A DNA stretch of 64,000 nucleotides from contig JAWWNJ010000161.1 in NCBI GenBank assembly GCA_037176885.1, positions 464,941-528,940 on the forward strand, read 5' to 3'. Under the pieces are notes generated by a model that was not told the DNA's origin, did no database searches, and worked only from the letters and a program-made list of their open reading frames with translations. Below are positions 11,401 through 21,599 of the stretch, piece after piece. Each line of letters starts with the position of its first letter. The stretch's first letter is position 1. Both the position numbers and the translations under genes were made by a program. The DNA is from Favolaschia claudopus. Its lineage: Eukaryota; Basidiomycota; Agaricomycetes; Agaricales; Mycenaceae.

Positions 11401-13851
11401 AGGAAGGCTGAACGATGAACGATGAAGAAGCAAGAGAGAATCGACGAAACGAGCGAGAAAACGAGGGACGAGACGTCGAGAGAAACAAAAAGAAGAGAGA
11501 AGAAGAGTGTGGCGGGCGAAAAATAAGGGTGAACGGGAGAGTATCGACGAAACGAGTGACGAGACGGCGAAAGCAAGAAACAAAGAAAGAAGAAAGAAGC
11601 AAATAAAAAAAGCGAGGAAATCGCACTCACCACTAACACTCGCACCCCGTCCCCTCCCCCCTTGTCCTCCACCTCCTTGTCGTGACGACGACCCCCCGCT
11701 ACTACTCCAATCACTCACACTCCCCGCCCCGCTCGTCCCACTTATACTCGCCCGCATCCCCGACGCACCCAAAATCGTACTCGGCGCTGCACTCCCACTC
11801 GCACTTCCCCCGCCGCTCATACTCGTACTCGCATCTAACCCATACGGAGACGAATACCCCACACCCAAGAGAGGAGGCCCCAGCGCACCAACCCCTTCGA
11901 GATCGCGAATCGGCTCAAACCCCGCACGATACGTGCACCACACGTGTGCGTAGAAGAGGGCGAAGAAGGCGGCGGGCCAGGGGCCTGGGTCGGGGGTTGT
12001 GAAGTCGAGGAGGTATGAAGACGTTGACGGGGATGTAGAAAAGGTGGAGGGGGACATAGCAGAAAAGGAGGGGGCGTCCACGTCGTGCACCCGCGAGACC
12101 GCAGATGAAGGGGGGTGCGAGGTAACAAACGCAGACGCAGATGCAGGCGGCATCGGTGACGACGAAGCCAACGCAGACGACGCCGAGCCACCACCCGCAG
12201 TCGAAGGCCTCCCCGAGGCGCTCCTCTTCTTCTTCTCCGTCGTCGTCCCCGCGTCCGCCTTCGCTCCATGCCCGTGGTGTCCGAGATGGAGGTGATGGTG
12301 TTTCTTCTCTTTCTCCTTGTCTTTCTCTTTCGTGTCCCTCTTCTCGCCCTTCTCCCCCCGCTTATCCTTCTCCTTCTCCCCACCCACACCCGCAGCATGC
12401 CTCTCTGTCTCCGTACCCGCGTTCTTGTCATTCGCATGCCCACCGCTCGCATGACCCCCACTCGCACCCCCCGCAACCCTCTCCTCATCCCCAACCCCCC
12501 ACCCCTCCACCCGGACCCCACACACCCAAATCTCCTCCGCGCTCCGATCCGGCACCGCGTCCCCATCCAACAAATACCTCACCGCTTTATCCAGCAGGCC
12601 CCCTCCCCCGCCCACCTTCGTTTTTGGGGAGCCGACTTTTTCATCCTTCTTCCCACCACCTCCAGAATGGGGGTGTGACGAGGACGAAGACGAATGAGGG
12701 TGAGAGGAAGACGAAGAAGAAGGCTGACTCGACCGACTCCGCCCAAGCACCCCCGCCGCCCCGCCCACGTTCGCCAAGCTCCCGCTAATCGTCGCAGCAA
12801 TGCTGAGATCGGACGTACTCCCCCCTGCGAGATGCGCGAACCACCCGCTTAGACGCGTAGTGAGTGCGCCGTCGCCTGCGAGGCGGCTGGGGGAGCGCGG
12901 GGCGAGGAGCTGCATATTGTGAGTGTTGGATGAGGAGGAGGAAGAGGGGATGGGGACAGGCGTGCTGTGCGCTGTGGCGTCATGCGAAGAAGACGAATTG
13001 GTGGACGAAGAGAAGTGTCGTTCTGAGCGAGTGCGCGGGCGGGGGCGGGCGGTGCCGTAGGGGTAGGACGTCGGCGGTGGCGGGTGCGGCTGGTGGGAGG
13101 CCGAGAATTCCGACGATGTAGGCGAGGCGACGTCTCCTCCGTCTCCGTCCTCGCCGTCTCTCTCCCCGCCTATCTCGTCCTCCTCCTCCATAGCGAGCAA
13201 AAGCTCCTCCGCGCTCGGCTCGCGACGTTCTGCTTCTCTTATACGCTGACGTTCACGCTCTTTCTCTCTATCTTTATCCCGACCCAAACCCAAGAAACGC
13301 GTGGCGCTGCGTCTCCCTGACGTCGAATGCGTGGAGGACGACAGGGCACCGTGGGCGACGGAGGACGACGACGAGGAGGCGGCGCTGCCCGGGCGGTCGA
13401 TGGAGAGGGATTTGGAGCGGTCGCGGTTGATGGTGATGGGGGATTGGAGGAAGCGGGGGAGTTTGGAGGAGGAGGTCGACGAGGAGGTAGACAGGGTCGG
13501 CGACGTCGGTGGGGGAGACGACGAGGAGAGTGCGGAAGGTGTGGGGGTCGGGGTGGGTGAGGCTTTGACTGTGCCTGCAGCGGATGTCGACGCGGAGGAG
13601 GAAGACTGACGACTCGAAGCGACGATACGAGATTTAGTGGTGCCAGTACCGCCATTGCTAGACGTATTCCCAGTAGACGGAGGCATAGCAGTCCTAGTCG
13701 TAGTCTCCCCAGTCAAAGCAATATACTCCTCCAAGTCGATGTCGTCGTGCAATCCGATACGGCGATGTCGATGCGGATGTCGATAAAGATTCCGCGCGAT
13801 ACGAAGCCGACGCCACCACCGACGGACAGCGTTGACTAGACTGGTAAACAA
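8428..13851 (-). CDS. ATG4: Autophagy cysteine protease ATG4 (peptidase family C54)
   Basis: ATG4 cleaves the C terminus of ATG8 and later releases it from phosphatidylethanolamine on autophagosomal membranes. The signature is clear across exons: [16 protein letters not shown], then [18 protein letters not shown] carrying the catalytic Cys (exon 11333-11172), [20 protein letters not shown] with KDVGMWFGP (10640-10439), [18 protein letters not shown] with [18 protein letters not shown] (10377-10080), and [18 protein letters not shown] with the Asp-His pair in YLDPHH (10016-9339). The last exon (9276-8428) is acidic and Ser-rich after [14 protein letters not shown]. Splice phases agree at each of these joins. 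A further small exon between 11172 and 10640 is possible. The first large exon (to 11631) is mostly Ser/Gly-rich but holds [18 protein letters not shown] and [10 protein letters not shown], typical of basidiomycete ATG4. The true start is unresolved: the frame opens at 13851 behind a possible acceptor, with a candidate ATG near 14031. At about 1,470 residues it is far longer than yeast ATG4 (about 500). Confidence 0.92.
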
Positions 13852-15764
13852 CGCCGTTGTGAGTACACTAATGAATGAAAGAAAGAGGAGGACTGACGGC
13901 CTGCGCGAGACGTGCTTGCGCTGCTGCTAGATCACCGGAGTGGGTAAAGGCGTGGCTTGTTGCTTGTCCTTGTTAGTCTGCGTCCTCCTCTCGGCTATCG
14001 GGCCGACGACTCTTTCTTGCTTACCGCCATCGTCGATACTCGCTTCAAGCTGCGTCTGTCTGGCTAGCGAACGGTGAAAGACGAAACGAGCTTGAAACAG
14101 AAGGGAGATGTGATCGATCGAAGACTGTGCGCAAGAAAAGACCTCGAAACGTGCTTTTCATGAACAGCAGTGACTCGGACCTTTTTTCTGAGCTCTTCAC
14201 GCGTGTCACACTTTGAAAGGCATCTACTACGGCGACTCCCTGCTCTGCCGCGTCTTCTCGCTGCAGGGTTCTGTTCTGATTCGATTTTACTGCTGATTCT
14301 GGCGCCGATCTTTGCCTGTTCTTGAATCTTGGCTAAACTCGGGATCCTAAGTATTCTCAAACATGACACGTTGTCCGCACACTCCCGTCGTTACCGCGCT
14401 CTTCATGAACCTCGCATCTCGTCTCCCCGGAAACGTTCAATCTCCGTCCTCGACCTTTTGTCTTTCAAGTTCTGTTGAAACGCTGAATCGATTCAATCTG
14501 CTTATACCTCACACTCGGTACCGATTCGACGGCGATTTCCGTGCGCCTACCCATGTCACCTCTAGCCGCGATTCTGTGATACTTCCTGCGTCCGTCTGCT
14601 GACATATCAACGTAAATTCTTACTAGTACTGTCCTCTTCTCGCTGTCGGTCTCGTGTCTGTCATCCGCAATATCTCGACTCCAAGCGCGATGTCTCTTTC
14701 TTACATCCCAATCATTCATACCAATTCCTCGTCATTGTCTTTTGTCATCGACATCGAATACTCGATTCGTTTCAACGCCCCTACTCTCCCTCTGACGCCC
14801 TGAAACCCGAGCCTCCATGCCAACAACAATTAACTATAATCCCGTTCCTCCTTTCCAATTGCAAATTAAACTCACCTCATGTTTCCCGCGTTCCCTCGTG
14901 TCCTTCTTCCCAGGTCTTCTCTTCGACATTACCGCCGGCTCTCCACATTCTGCGATTCTGCCCATCAGGTTAGCAGCGGTATCCCGAAAGCAGTAACGGC
15001 TCCGGCGTCTAAGGTGATTCACTTTGCCGTCGAGTATACTCTATATGTGTTTCCCGTTCAACTGCTGATATTGCTTCCTCCTAGGTACATATCGGCGCGT
15101 CGATCGACATGGAAAAACCACATGTAAGTAAACAAGCCAGATGTCGTTCGTATTGCTCCTTCACAGGTATCCGCGCGTCGATCGACATCGAAACAACACA
15201 TGTAAGAACATAAATCAAATGTCTTCAATTTGAATTCAGAGTCCGCTGTTATTTAATCAATTCAGACACAGCTCAAACTATCTATTCGCCGAACGGCTTT
15301 GGGTGAGTAAGTTTCCGGCCAGGAACTCGATACCTCTCCTCTGATTTTTCCGAACGCTCTGATTCTCCAAAGGGAACATAACCGACAAAGCAAGATCAAG
15401 CGTCTCCAATGCAACTCCGCAAGCAACACTCGTCCGATTCAAATCACGTTCACTCACCAGGAGGAAATACACAAAATTCCAACAACAGATTCAAACTCTA
15501 CATTCCACAAGCACCAACAACCCCAACATGTACACAAGAAATTCAATTGCGCCGTCGTCGCTCTTCTGCTCGGTCTTCGCTTACAACATACATACCGACA
15601 AAACGTTACATCTAGGGCTTTCAAAACTCAGATCCAAGTTGCTTAAACATATATACAACGGGGGTTTCGAAGGCATAACGAGCAAGTCAGATGTTGTGAG
15701 TTCTCAAAGCCTTGCCGGCGGAAAACAAAGATATCTGAAAACGTAGTAGCAAAAAAATCATACT
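13852..15764. other. ATG4 upstream region and intergenic DNA
   Basis: This probably contains the ATG4 promoter and first exon (candidate ATGGCG before GTAAGC at about 14031 minus). From 14363 to 15750 only short frames occur on either strand and I cannot support a gene. A short duplication is visible at 15086-15126 and 15167-15202: both copies carry GCGTCGATCGACAT followed by an A-rich stretch and CACATGTAAG, which could be repeated exon ends. Confidence 0.35.
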
Positions 15765-16560
15765 ATCAATTCATGCTATGCACCACAGAGGGATTGAACC
15801 TCTCGCTCCCGCGATTCCGATGAAGATTGAGAGCTCAGTTTAATGGCAGAGTGAAAGAGTTATACACCGAGACGCGTCGGAAACAGATGGTCCTCGACTT
15901 GATTAAGTAGGTTGGATTTCTAGACAACGACGAGAACGAGTAAATGAGTCAGATCTTGGGCGAATAGTTAGAACGTTGCCGCGGAAAAGGGGATTTCGGG
16001 CCAAGCAAAAGAAAAAACCATGAATCAATTCCTCTTATGCAGCTGAGAGGAATCGAACCTCTCAGTCTCTCGATTACTCTTAGGCGCTCAGTTCAATGAG
16101 CGAGCGAATCAGTCGGAAACGGTACACCGAGGCGCATCGGGAACAGGTGCTCTTCAGCTTGGTTGAGTAGCTTGCATTTCCTGATAACAATAAGAAATGT
16201 GTAACTGAGTCGGATGTTGACCGAATACTTCGGACGTTACCGCGAAAAATAAAGATAAGTACCCTGAGAACGGACTGAGAAAAAAATGGTTGAGGCAATC
16301 CATGCTATGCAGCCCAGAGGAATCGAACCCCTCGTTCTCTCTATTACAATGAAGAGCTCAGCTTAATGACGGGCTGAATAAATGACATTCGTACACCGAA
16401 GCGCATACAGAACAGGTTGTCTTTGAGTCGATTAAGTTTGTAGATTGAATTTTCAGATAACGCCGAGAAAGGACAGTCGAGACCTCGAATTGTTTCAAGC
16501 TCACAGAGCGCGATGAACCCGCAAATCGATATTAGCAATCAACAGGTCAATCGTGAAAAC
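15765..16560 (-). repeat. Three diverged tandem units (about 258-271 bp) with tRNA-like T arms
   Basis: Three units start near 15765, 16021 and 16291. Each contains CTATGCA or TTATGCA, then on the minus strand a T-arm-like hairpin with a box-B-like core (GGTTCAATCC at 15787-15803, GGTTCGATTCC at 16045-16063 and 16316-16333), then AGCTCAG-like sequence. Each continues with a shared stretch of about 180 bp (TACACCGA, CGCAT or CGCGTCGG, GAACAG, TTGATTAAGT). A full cloverleaf is not convincing: in the third unit an acceptor-like pair CAGCCC/GGGCTG can be drawn, but the D and anticodon arms are poor. Best read as tRNA-derived, SINE-like repeats or decayed tRNA genes arranged in tandem. Confidence 0.45.
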
Positions 16561-17142
16561 GCACCAAGACTCTGGAAGAGGGAATTGCGGCACAAAGTAT
16601 TGAAGCTCCTGCGCAGTGAGGTTTAGTCGTTGCAAAACGGAGAGAAGAGACTGATAGGGCCCACTGAGGGACATACGGAGAGAGTTCTCGCCTTGAATTC
16701 TTCACAAATTCAATGAGGGATCGAAATTTGAATTCGTCATCTATACGAGACGATCAAAGCTGGCAAAAAACTCGCCCAGCTTGGCTAGTCAAACCCTGCC
16801 TTGGGCGTATATCCCAAGTGTCGCAGAGCAGAGTTATCTAGGTTTTCGCCGGGTGCCTAAGGAATCCGGCGATTTCCAGCCAAAGCAGTCGATTATTGAC
16901 TGCGCGAAAATCAGTACTGCGAGCAAAGAGAAATAAAGAAATTCAGAAAGTCTTACCTGGTCAGTGGAAATGAGGAGTAGATTCATATGATTGATTGTCC
17001 GCCGGGTGGCAAGTTTGGCCTCATACGAGTTCTTCTGCCAACAAGAACGGATTCAAAGTGTCTGATACATCATGTTAGATCCACACGCAACCAGCTGCGG
17101 AGTTGTGGATTTAAATAAAAAGCTAGGAATTTTGAGAACTAT
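16561..17142. other. Intergenic
   Basis: Short frames only. Nothing recognised. Confidence 0.3.
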
Positions 17143-17222
17143 CCGCGGGGCTTGGGGAATCGAACCCCATCTGATAACACTAGTGCGGTGAGGACATATA
17201 TCACGTCGGCCTATACCCCGTT
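17143..17222 (-). tRNA. tRNA-like sequence, probably a pseudo-tRNA
   Basis: On the minus strand a perfect T arm (TGGGGTTCGATTCCCCA) contains a full box B, GGTTCGATTCC. It is followed by GCCCCG, which can pair with CGGGGT at the 5' end about 70 nt upstream. A box-A-like TAGGCCGACGTG lies in the right place. The anticodon stem does not pair well and position 33 is not T, so a functional tRNA is doubtful. It could be a decayed tRNA or the head of a tRNA-derived SINE. Confidence 0.3.
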
Positions 17223-18233
17223 CGTCTGACGACAGTGGTGGACCTGAGTGAGCTGCTGAAGGCCGTTGACAACTTGGCAAGAATTCAAACGAACGGATGT
17301 TGAACAAGATGAAGCGCGGCGATAAGAAGATAGCGCAGCCGGCAGCGAAGATCCAAATTTCCAGTGACGTGAAAGCTTCACTCTCGTCTCGGAGCAGTCT
17401 GGCAGCTGAGTGAAAGCGCCCGCTCAGCAACTGAACATGAGTCGCAGACTCGCGGTGATGTTTGGGACTAGCAAAGCAGTTCAAGAACTAGACTCCAAGT
17501 AAGATAAGATACAAAGAGAAGGAATGTCAACCGTATGGCTGAATAGGCATGCTAGGATCAGGAAAGCAGGGACCGTCCGAATTGAAAGCTCGATGGTCGT
17601 GGTACGAAGGCAAGAGCATCCGGCAATCATCGGCAACTCAGGCGGCGGCGTAACGAGTGACTGTCACTCTCCTTGCTTCTTGTGTCCATGTCCACGACGA
17701 CGGACTCCGCCAAAACTCCGCCGTACCCTCCCCGTCTTCAACAACCTTTTGACTCTGTGTCTGCCAGCTCACGGGTCAGAGCCAACTCAGAAGCTCACTT
17801 CAATCCCACCCAAATCCCACCAATCTCTGGGGTGGAAATGGATGTCAGCGACTCGGAACTTGACGGTGTGATGCAAATTCTTCTATGGCGCTGATCATCG
17901 TTTTCAATTTTATACACTCTCTAGACTCAAATAGTTCTCGGAGGCCAGAGTTAAATTGAGTAGTTACTACTCAATTTATCGATCCTCATACGCTTCTCGC
18001 CAACAGCGTCAAAGTTTTCTCTCTCTTTTCACGTTCGACGAGGGGTGAAGTTGCGAGGAAACCCTGTGCGATGGGCCCTCATCGATTGTTGCCCGACATT
18101 CTCGCGTTGTAACTCAAACTTCGCCATCGGCTAAGCTACGTTAAGCTATCTTGGGCGGTGAGATCCACCACACAACATTAATATCTGTGAGCATAAATAC
18201 AGGTGCGAGTTTCACATATCACTCTCATCTCCA
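17223..18233. other. Intergenic with unconvincing frames
   Basis: A minus-strand frame at 17053-17484 has a hydrophobic patch, and a plus-strand frame starting at the ATG near 17688 (MSTTTDSAKTPPYPPRL) ends at 17894. Neither has a recognisable family or supporting context. The 18100-18233 part is the likely promoter of the gene starting at 18234. Confidence 0.3.
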
Positions 18234-19318
18234 ATGCCGATGTCGCAGAGTCAAGACGTCTTCCATGCTTTGTTCATGCACAAGGTTCCCGATTCGATGT
18301 CGACGGACGACTTTGAGCGCAAACTTGAAGCTCTCATTGACGAGATGGTCATCCTGCCAGTCGTCCAAGAGAACCTCTTCAAACTGGAAATGGTGATTTC
18401 CTTATTGGCTATCATCGCACAACGTTCACCTCATTTGGTTGATACCTTCACAGATTTTGCAGAACGACAAGGTGGACGATGGTTGTGCAGCGTTTGGTCT
18501 CCCGCCTCGGGAACAGGCAGTTTTCGTTATTGCTCAGAGCAAAGTAAGCCTCATATCGCTCGCTTCCCTGGCTTGACACTCTTTCCTTCAGAGTATCGAT
18601 CAACTCCGTGCGGTGCGTCAAGCCATCTTGAGAGATCTACATATGCCCCATTAACACGCATCCCTGCACAGGTCTTAGCGGCTCCTGAAGTTCGCAAGGT
18701 GTACGACAAAGGCAAGGAATTCGGATTGCACAGTTCTACTTTCGGTTCTGCAGCCAGCCTGTCGATCTACATCGACTCCCCGATGCCCAAGAATGCGATG
18801 CACTTATTTTGTGTCTACAACGTCCCCTTCGAACTATCTGTCAGCGAGGCACATGGCCGGTCTTGGGATGTGTTAATTGACAACTTTGTGGGACTTCCCG
18901 TTGTGCAGGAGAACTTTTCGAAGTTCGAGATCGTGCGTTTCGATCGCTAACACTGAAACTGGCGTTAAGTGGATTACAGTGGCACCATAATGACAAGTTG
19001 GACGATAGTGTTCGTGATTTTGGATACACACAAGGTCGTATGATTCTCTGTCACGATGTATACGAGGTACGGGAATTTTTGCGTCTCCCTACAGTACTGA
19101 GGCCTTGGCGCGATGTAGACTGAGGAGCGCATGGCAAAGGTAATCACAATTATTCCTTTATTCCAGCACATTTTTGAGACGTTCTACAGCTTATGACCGA
19201 CCCAGTGGCCCAAGAGTTGATCCTGAATAGTGGTGACGGTGGTAAGCAATTAGATTTGAAGACGCACTGTTATGTGTTTTCCGGGAAAGTCGTAACGAAG
19301 GTAGACAAAAGTGTCTGA
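18234..19318 (+). CDS. Internally duplicated small-domain protein, possibly of the dimeric alpha/beta-barrel type
   Basis: Exons read directly are 18234-18392, 18454-18543, 18592-18612, 18672-18932 and 18980-19066; all join in frame through short GT/AG introns. The protein holds two copies of one domain. Copy 1 has FHALFMHKVPDSMSTDDFE, LPVVQENLFKLEM, NDKVDDGCAAFGLPP, SIDQLRA and LAAPEVRKVYDKGKEFGL. Copy 2 has MHLFCVYNVPFELSVSEAHG, LPVVQENFSKFEI and NDKLDDSVRDFGYTQ. A later stretch, LMTDPVAQELILNSGDGG, lies in frame with the stop at 19316-19318 and matches the end of copy 1, but I could not find clean splice sites around 19066-19190, so the second copy may be decaying. The pattern recalls EthD-like or stress-response A/B-barrel proteins of agaricomycetes; that family link is inference. 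Confidence 0.5.
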
Positions 19319-19905
19319 GCGTTCCTGGAGTATACAAATACCAGTGCGAATGTGCCTGTTAAGCTTGAATCCATTTTTGCAATCTGCTACGTCCTCAGAT
19401 TGTTGGTTAGACTTTGCCCGGTGACCTGCGTGTCAGTTCTTGCGGAGCGGGATCAAGACTCTCAAACGGGGTTCCCAATCTCTTCACAGCTCAACTCGAT
19501 CATTCAATGACATGGTTTTTCTCGACCCATGGGCTCGATTCGGGGCAACGCGACCCGGCTCGACTCGCTGCTGCTACGAGTACCTAGAATTCCGCAGACT
19601 CGTCCACCTCCACCATCGAAGTCTCGGGCTTAATGACTTTTCGTCCTCTTGTTTTTGCCGCCGAAGCCATCCAAGATACTCAAGGTTCAGTATGATCCGG
19701 AGCTCCCTGTGCAGAGTCTGGCCCATACGAGATGCGCGTCCCACACGCTCTGCGCTGCAAACTTGATTCCTCAACCTTGTCAATATTCTCGAGGTGGCGC
19801 GCCTGTTTCGTTCGATTTCAGGTAACAAAACCGTTTATTCGTGAGACGATCCTTAACAGCCACATATTCATGGATCAATTTTATCCTCTCCGCTGGAAAC
19901 TATAT
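19319..19905. other. Last unique sequence before the subtelomeric repeats
   Basis: Only overlapping short frames are present and I can support no gene. The sequence stops being unique at 19906, where the first CTAGCTA element begins. Confidence 0.35.
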
Positions 19906-20493
19906 CTAGCTACGGTAACGGGGAATTCGGCGCCGAATTCCTTGCCAAAAGGTCCCCAAACGAGTGGAATTCGGGGCGACAACGACAGCGTGAGAGGGAA
20001 TTCGGGGCGTCGCATACAAAAACACCTCGAAAATCCAAGGAATTCATGGAATCCGGGGCGTCACTTGATTCTTGGGACCACGTAGAGGGGAATTCGGAGC
20101 GTCAACTGGAATCCGGGGCGACATGAATTTTCCCAGAATTTTCGCAAACACACAATACTTATAACAACTCGCCACTGACTATAAGAAACGAAGGAACCCA
20201 ACTCAACTCTTATAGCCCAAAGCAAGGCCTTATAATAAATGCAACCCAAAGGAACCCCTCTCAGCCGACCCAATTGCCCAAACGAATTATTATAACGGCT
20301 CACCAGCCCTTATAATAAATGCCAGCTAAAATCATTATTATAGACACCGATTGGACAGTGCGGAAAATATTGCTGGAACCAAATATGTCCCAAATGGCCC
20401 GCAAACCATGGTAGGGTCACCGCGAATGGCCTGACAGGTCTCGTTGACTTGCTATATGGCCTCGAACGGAAACCGTAGGCCGAAAACGAAACT
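19906..20493 (+). mobile_element. CTAGCTA element, subtype E1
   Basis: Head CTAGCTACGGTAACGG is followed by the perfect palindrome GGAATTCGGCGCCGAATTCC (19922-19941). Then come five related words: GGAATTCGGGGCGAC, GGAATTCGGGGCGTC, GGAATCCGGGGCGTC, GGAATTCGGAGCGTC and GGAATCCGGGGCGAC. A TTATAAT/CTTATAAT-rich stretch follows. The body matches the A-type element at 29187 up to AAACCGTAGG and GAAACTCT. There it stops and the next head begins, so this copy is truncated on its telomeric side. No coding capacity. Confidence 0.75.
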
Positions 20494-21131
20494 CTAGCTA
20501 CGGTAATGGGGAATTACGATCGTAATTCCGTGAAAAGCGTCCCCAAACTGGTGGAATTATGGTTGCAATTGACATCGTGGGAAGGAATTATGGTTGACGT
20601 GCTTAACAACAGGTCTAAAATGACTCAAATCGCAGGAATTATGGTTGATGACTGGAATTATGGTTGCACCCAGAATCTTCGGACTAGAAACAAACGCACA
20701 ATAAATATAGTCGAACACAGCACCCTATAAGAAATCAAAAAGGACAACAGAATCTTATAGTCACCAGCCAGGCCTTATAAGAATTGCGACTCACTGCCCA
20801 AAAAAATTATAAGCCAGAGCCAAGGCTTATAAGAAACGCAATTAAAATAGCCGACTCTGAGGCCTTGTAAGAAACCAGGAAAAATAGTGGAGACCAAAAG
20901 GGTGCCAAATAGCCTACAAATCAGCCTAGTGTCACCGCAAACACCTGAACAGGTCTCGTTGACGTGCTATATTGACTTGGATGGAAACCGTACAGCTGGG
21001 ACCGAAACCTGACTACGACAATCAATTGAGCACCAATTGCCTTGGCTATAGGGCTGAATGGAAGCGTTTGACGAGGACTATAAGATTATGTCATCAGCGA
21101 TTGAGTCGCAGGTCACCTGACATATACGATG
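20494..21131 (+). mobile_element. CTAGCTA element, subtype E2
   Basis: Head CTAGCTACGGTAATGG precedes the perfect palindrome GGAATTACGATCGTAATTCC (20510-20529) and four copies of a word beginning GGAATTATGGTTG. Downstream are four CTTATAAG-like motifs and the shared body containing AAGGGTGCCAAATAGCC and AACAGGTCTCGTTGACGTG. It ends against the remnant described at 21132. No coding capacity. Confidence 0.75.
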
Positions 21132-21599
21132 TAACGCTGACACTTGAATATATCAACTGAAGTGCTAAATATAGCGCAGCAGAGAATCTACCACCAAAAT
21201 ATATATATAACACAATCAACCAACACACACAACACTACAACACAAATATCTCAACAAGATACACTCAAATGTCTCTCGAAGAGTTCGTGGGGTTCGATCC
21301 GAAATCCAGATGTCACAGTGACGAGGATATAAGTCGACTTGCAAGTAAGAACCTTGCACAAAACACGCTCTCACACACCGTAGATGGAAGTGATTCCGTC
21401 CGCGGACCTTTCCTAAAAATAGGAACTATAAACGGTAGGATACAAGATACCCAACGAAGTTGAATATCAGGGCGAGATTGAAACAATGGCCACAGACAGT
21501 TTCCGCGGCAGAATGCACAATTCTTATAGCGCCAGTTACGCTATAGACCTGAACCTCCAAATTCCAGGAACCTTTGACACTCCTTTATATAGCACAAGC
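21132..21599 (+). mobile_element. Remnant of the left end of the CCGCGG-rich region
   Basis: This stretch matches 36470-36925. Shared landmarks, in order, are CACTTGAATATATC, CAACCAACACACACAACAC, TCAACAAGATACAC, TTCGTGGGGT with CCGAAATCCAGATGT, and CCTTTATATAGCACAAGC. It carries two CCGCGG sites (21400 and 21503), as the larger copy does. It is cut off just after the TATA-like sequence by the mosaic satellite. It therefore looks like a broken older copy of the unit whose longer version starts at 36466. Confidence 0.65.

Noticed and set aside
11349..12800. Long frames on both strands inside the ATG4 first exon
   Set aside because: They are mirror images of Ser/Gly/Pro-rich ATG4 codons; only the ATG4 frame carries conserved motifs.
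15781..16340. CRISPR-like regular spacing of the three tRNA-like units
   Set aside because: Units are diverged, about 260 bp long, only three in number, and in a eukaryote. Not a CRISPR array.
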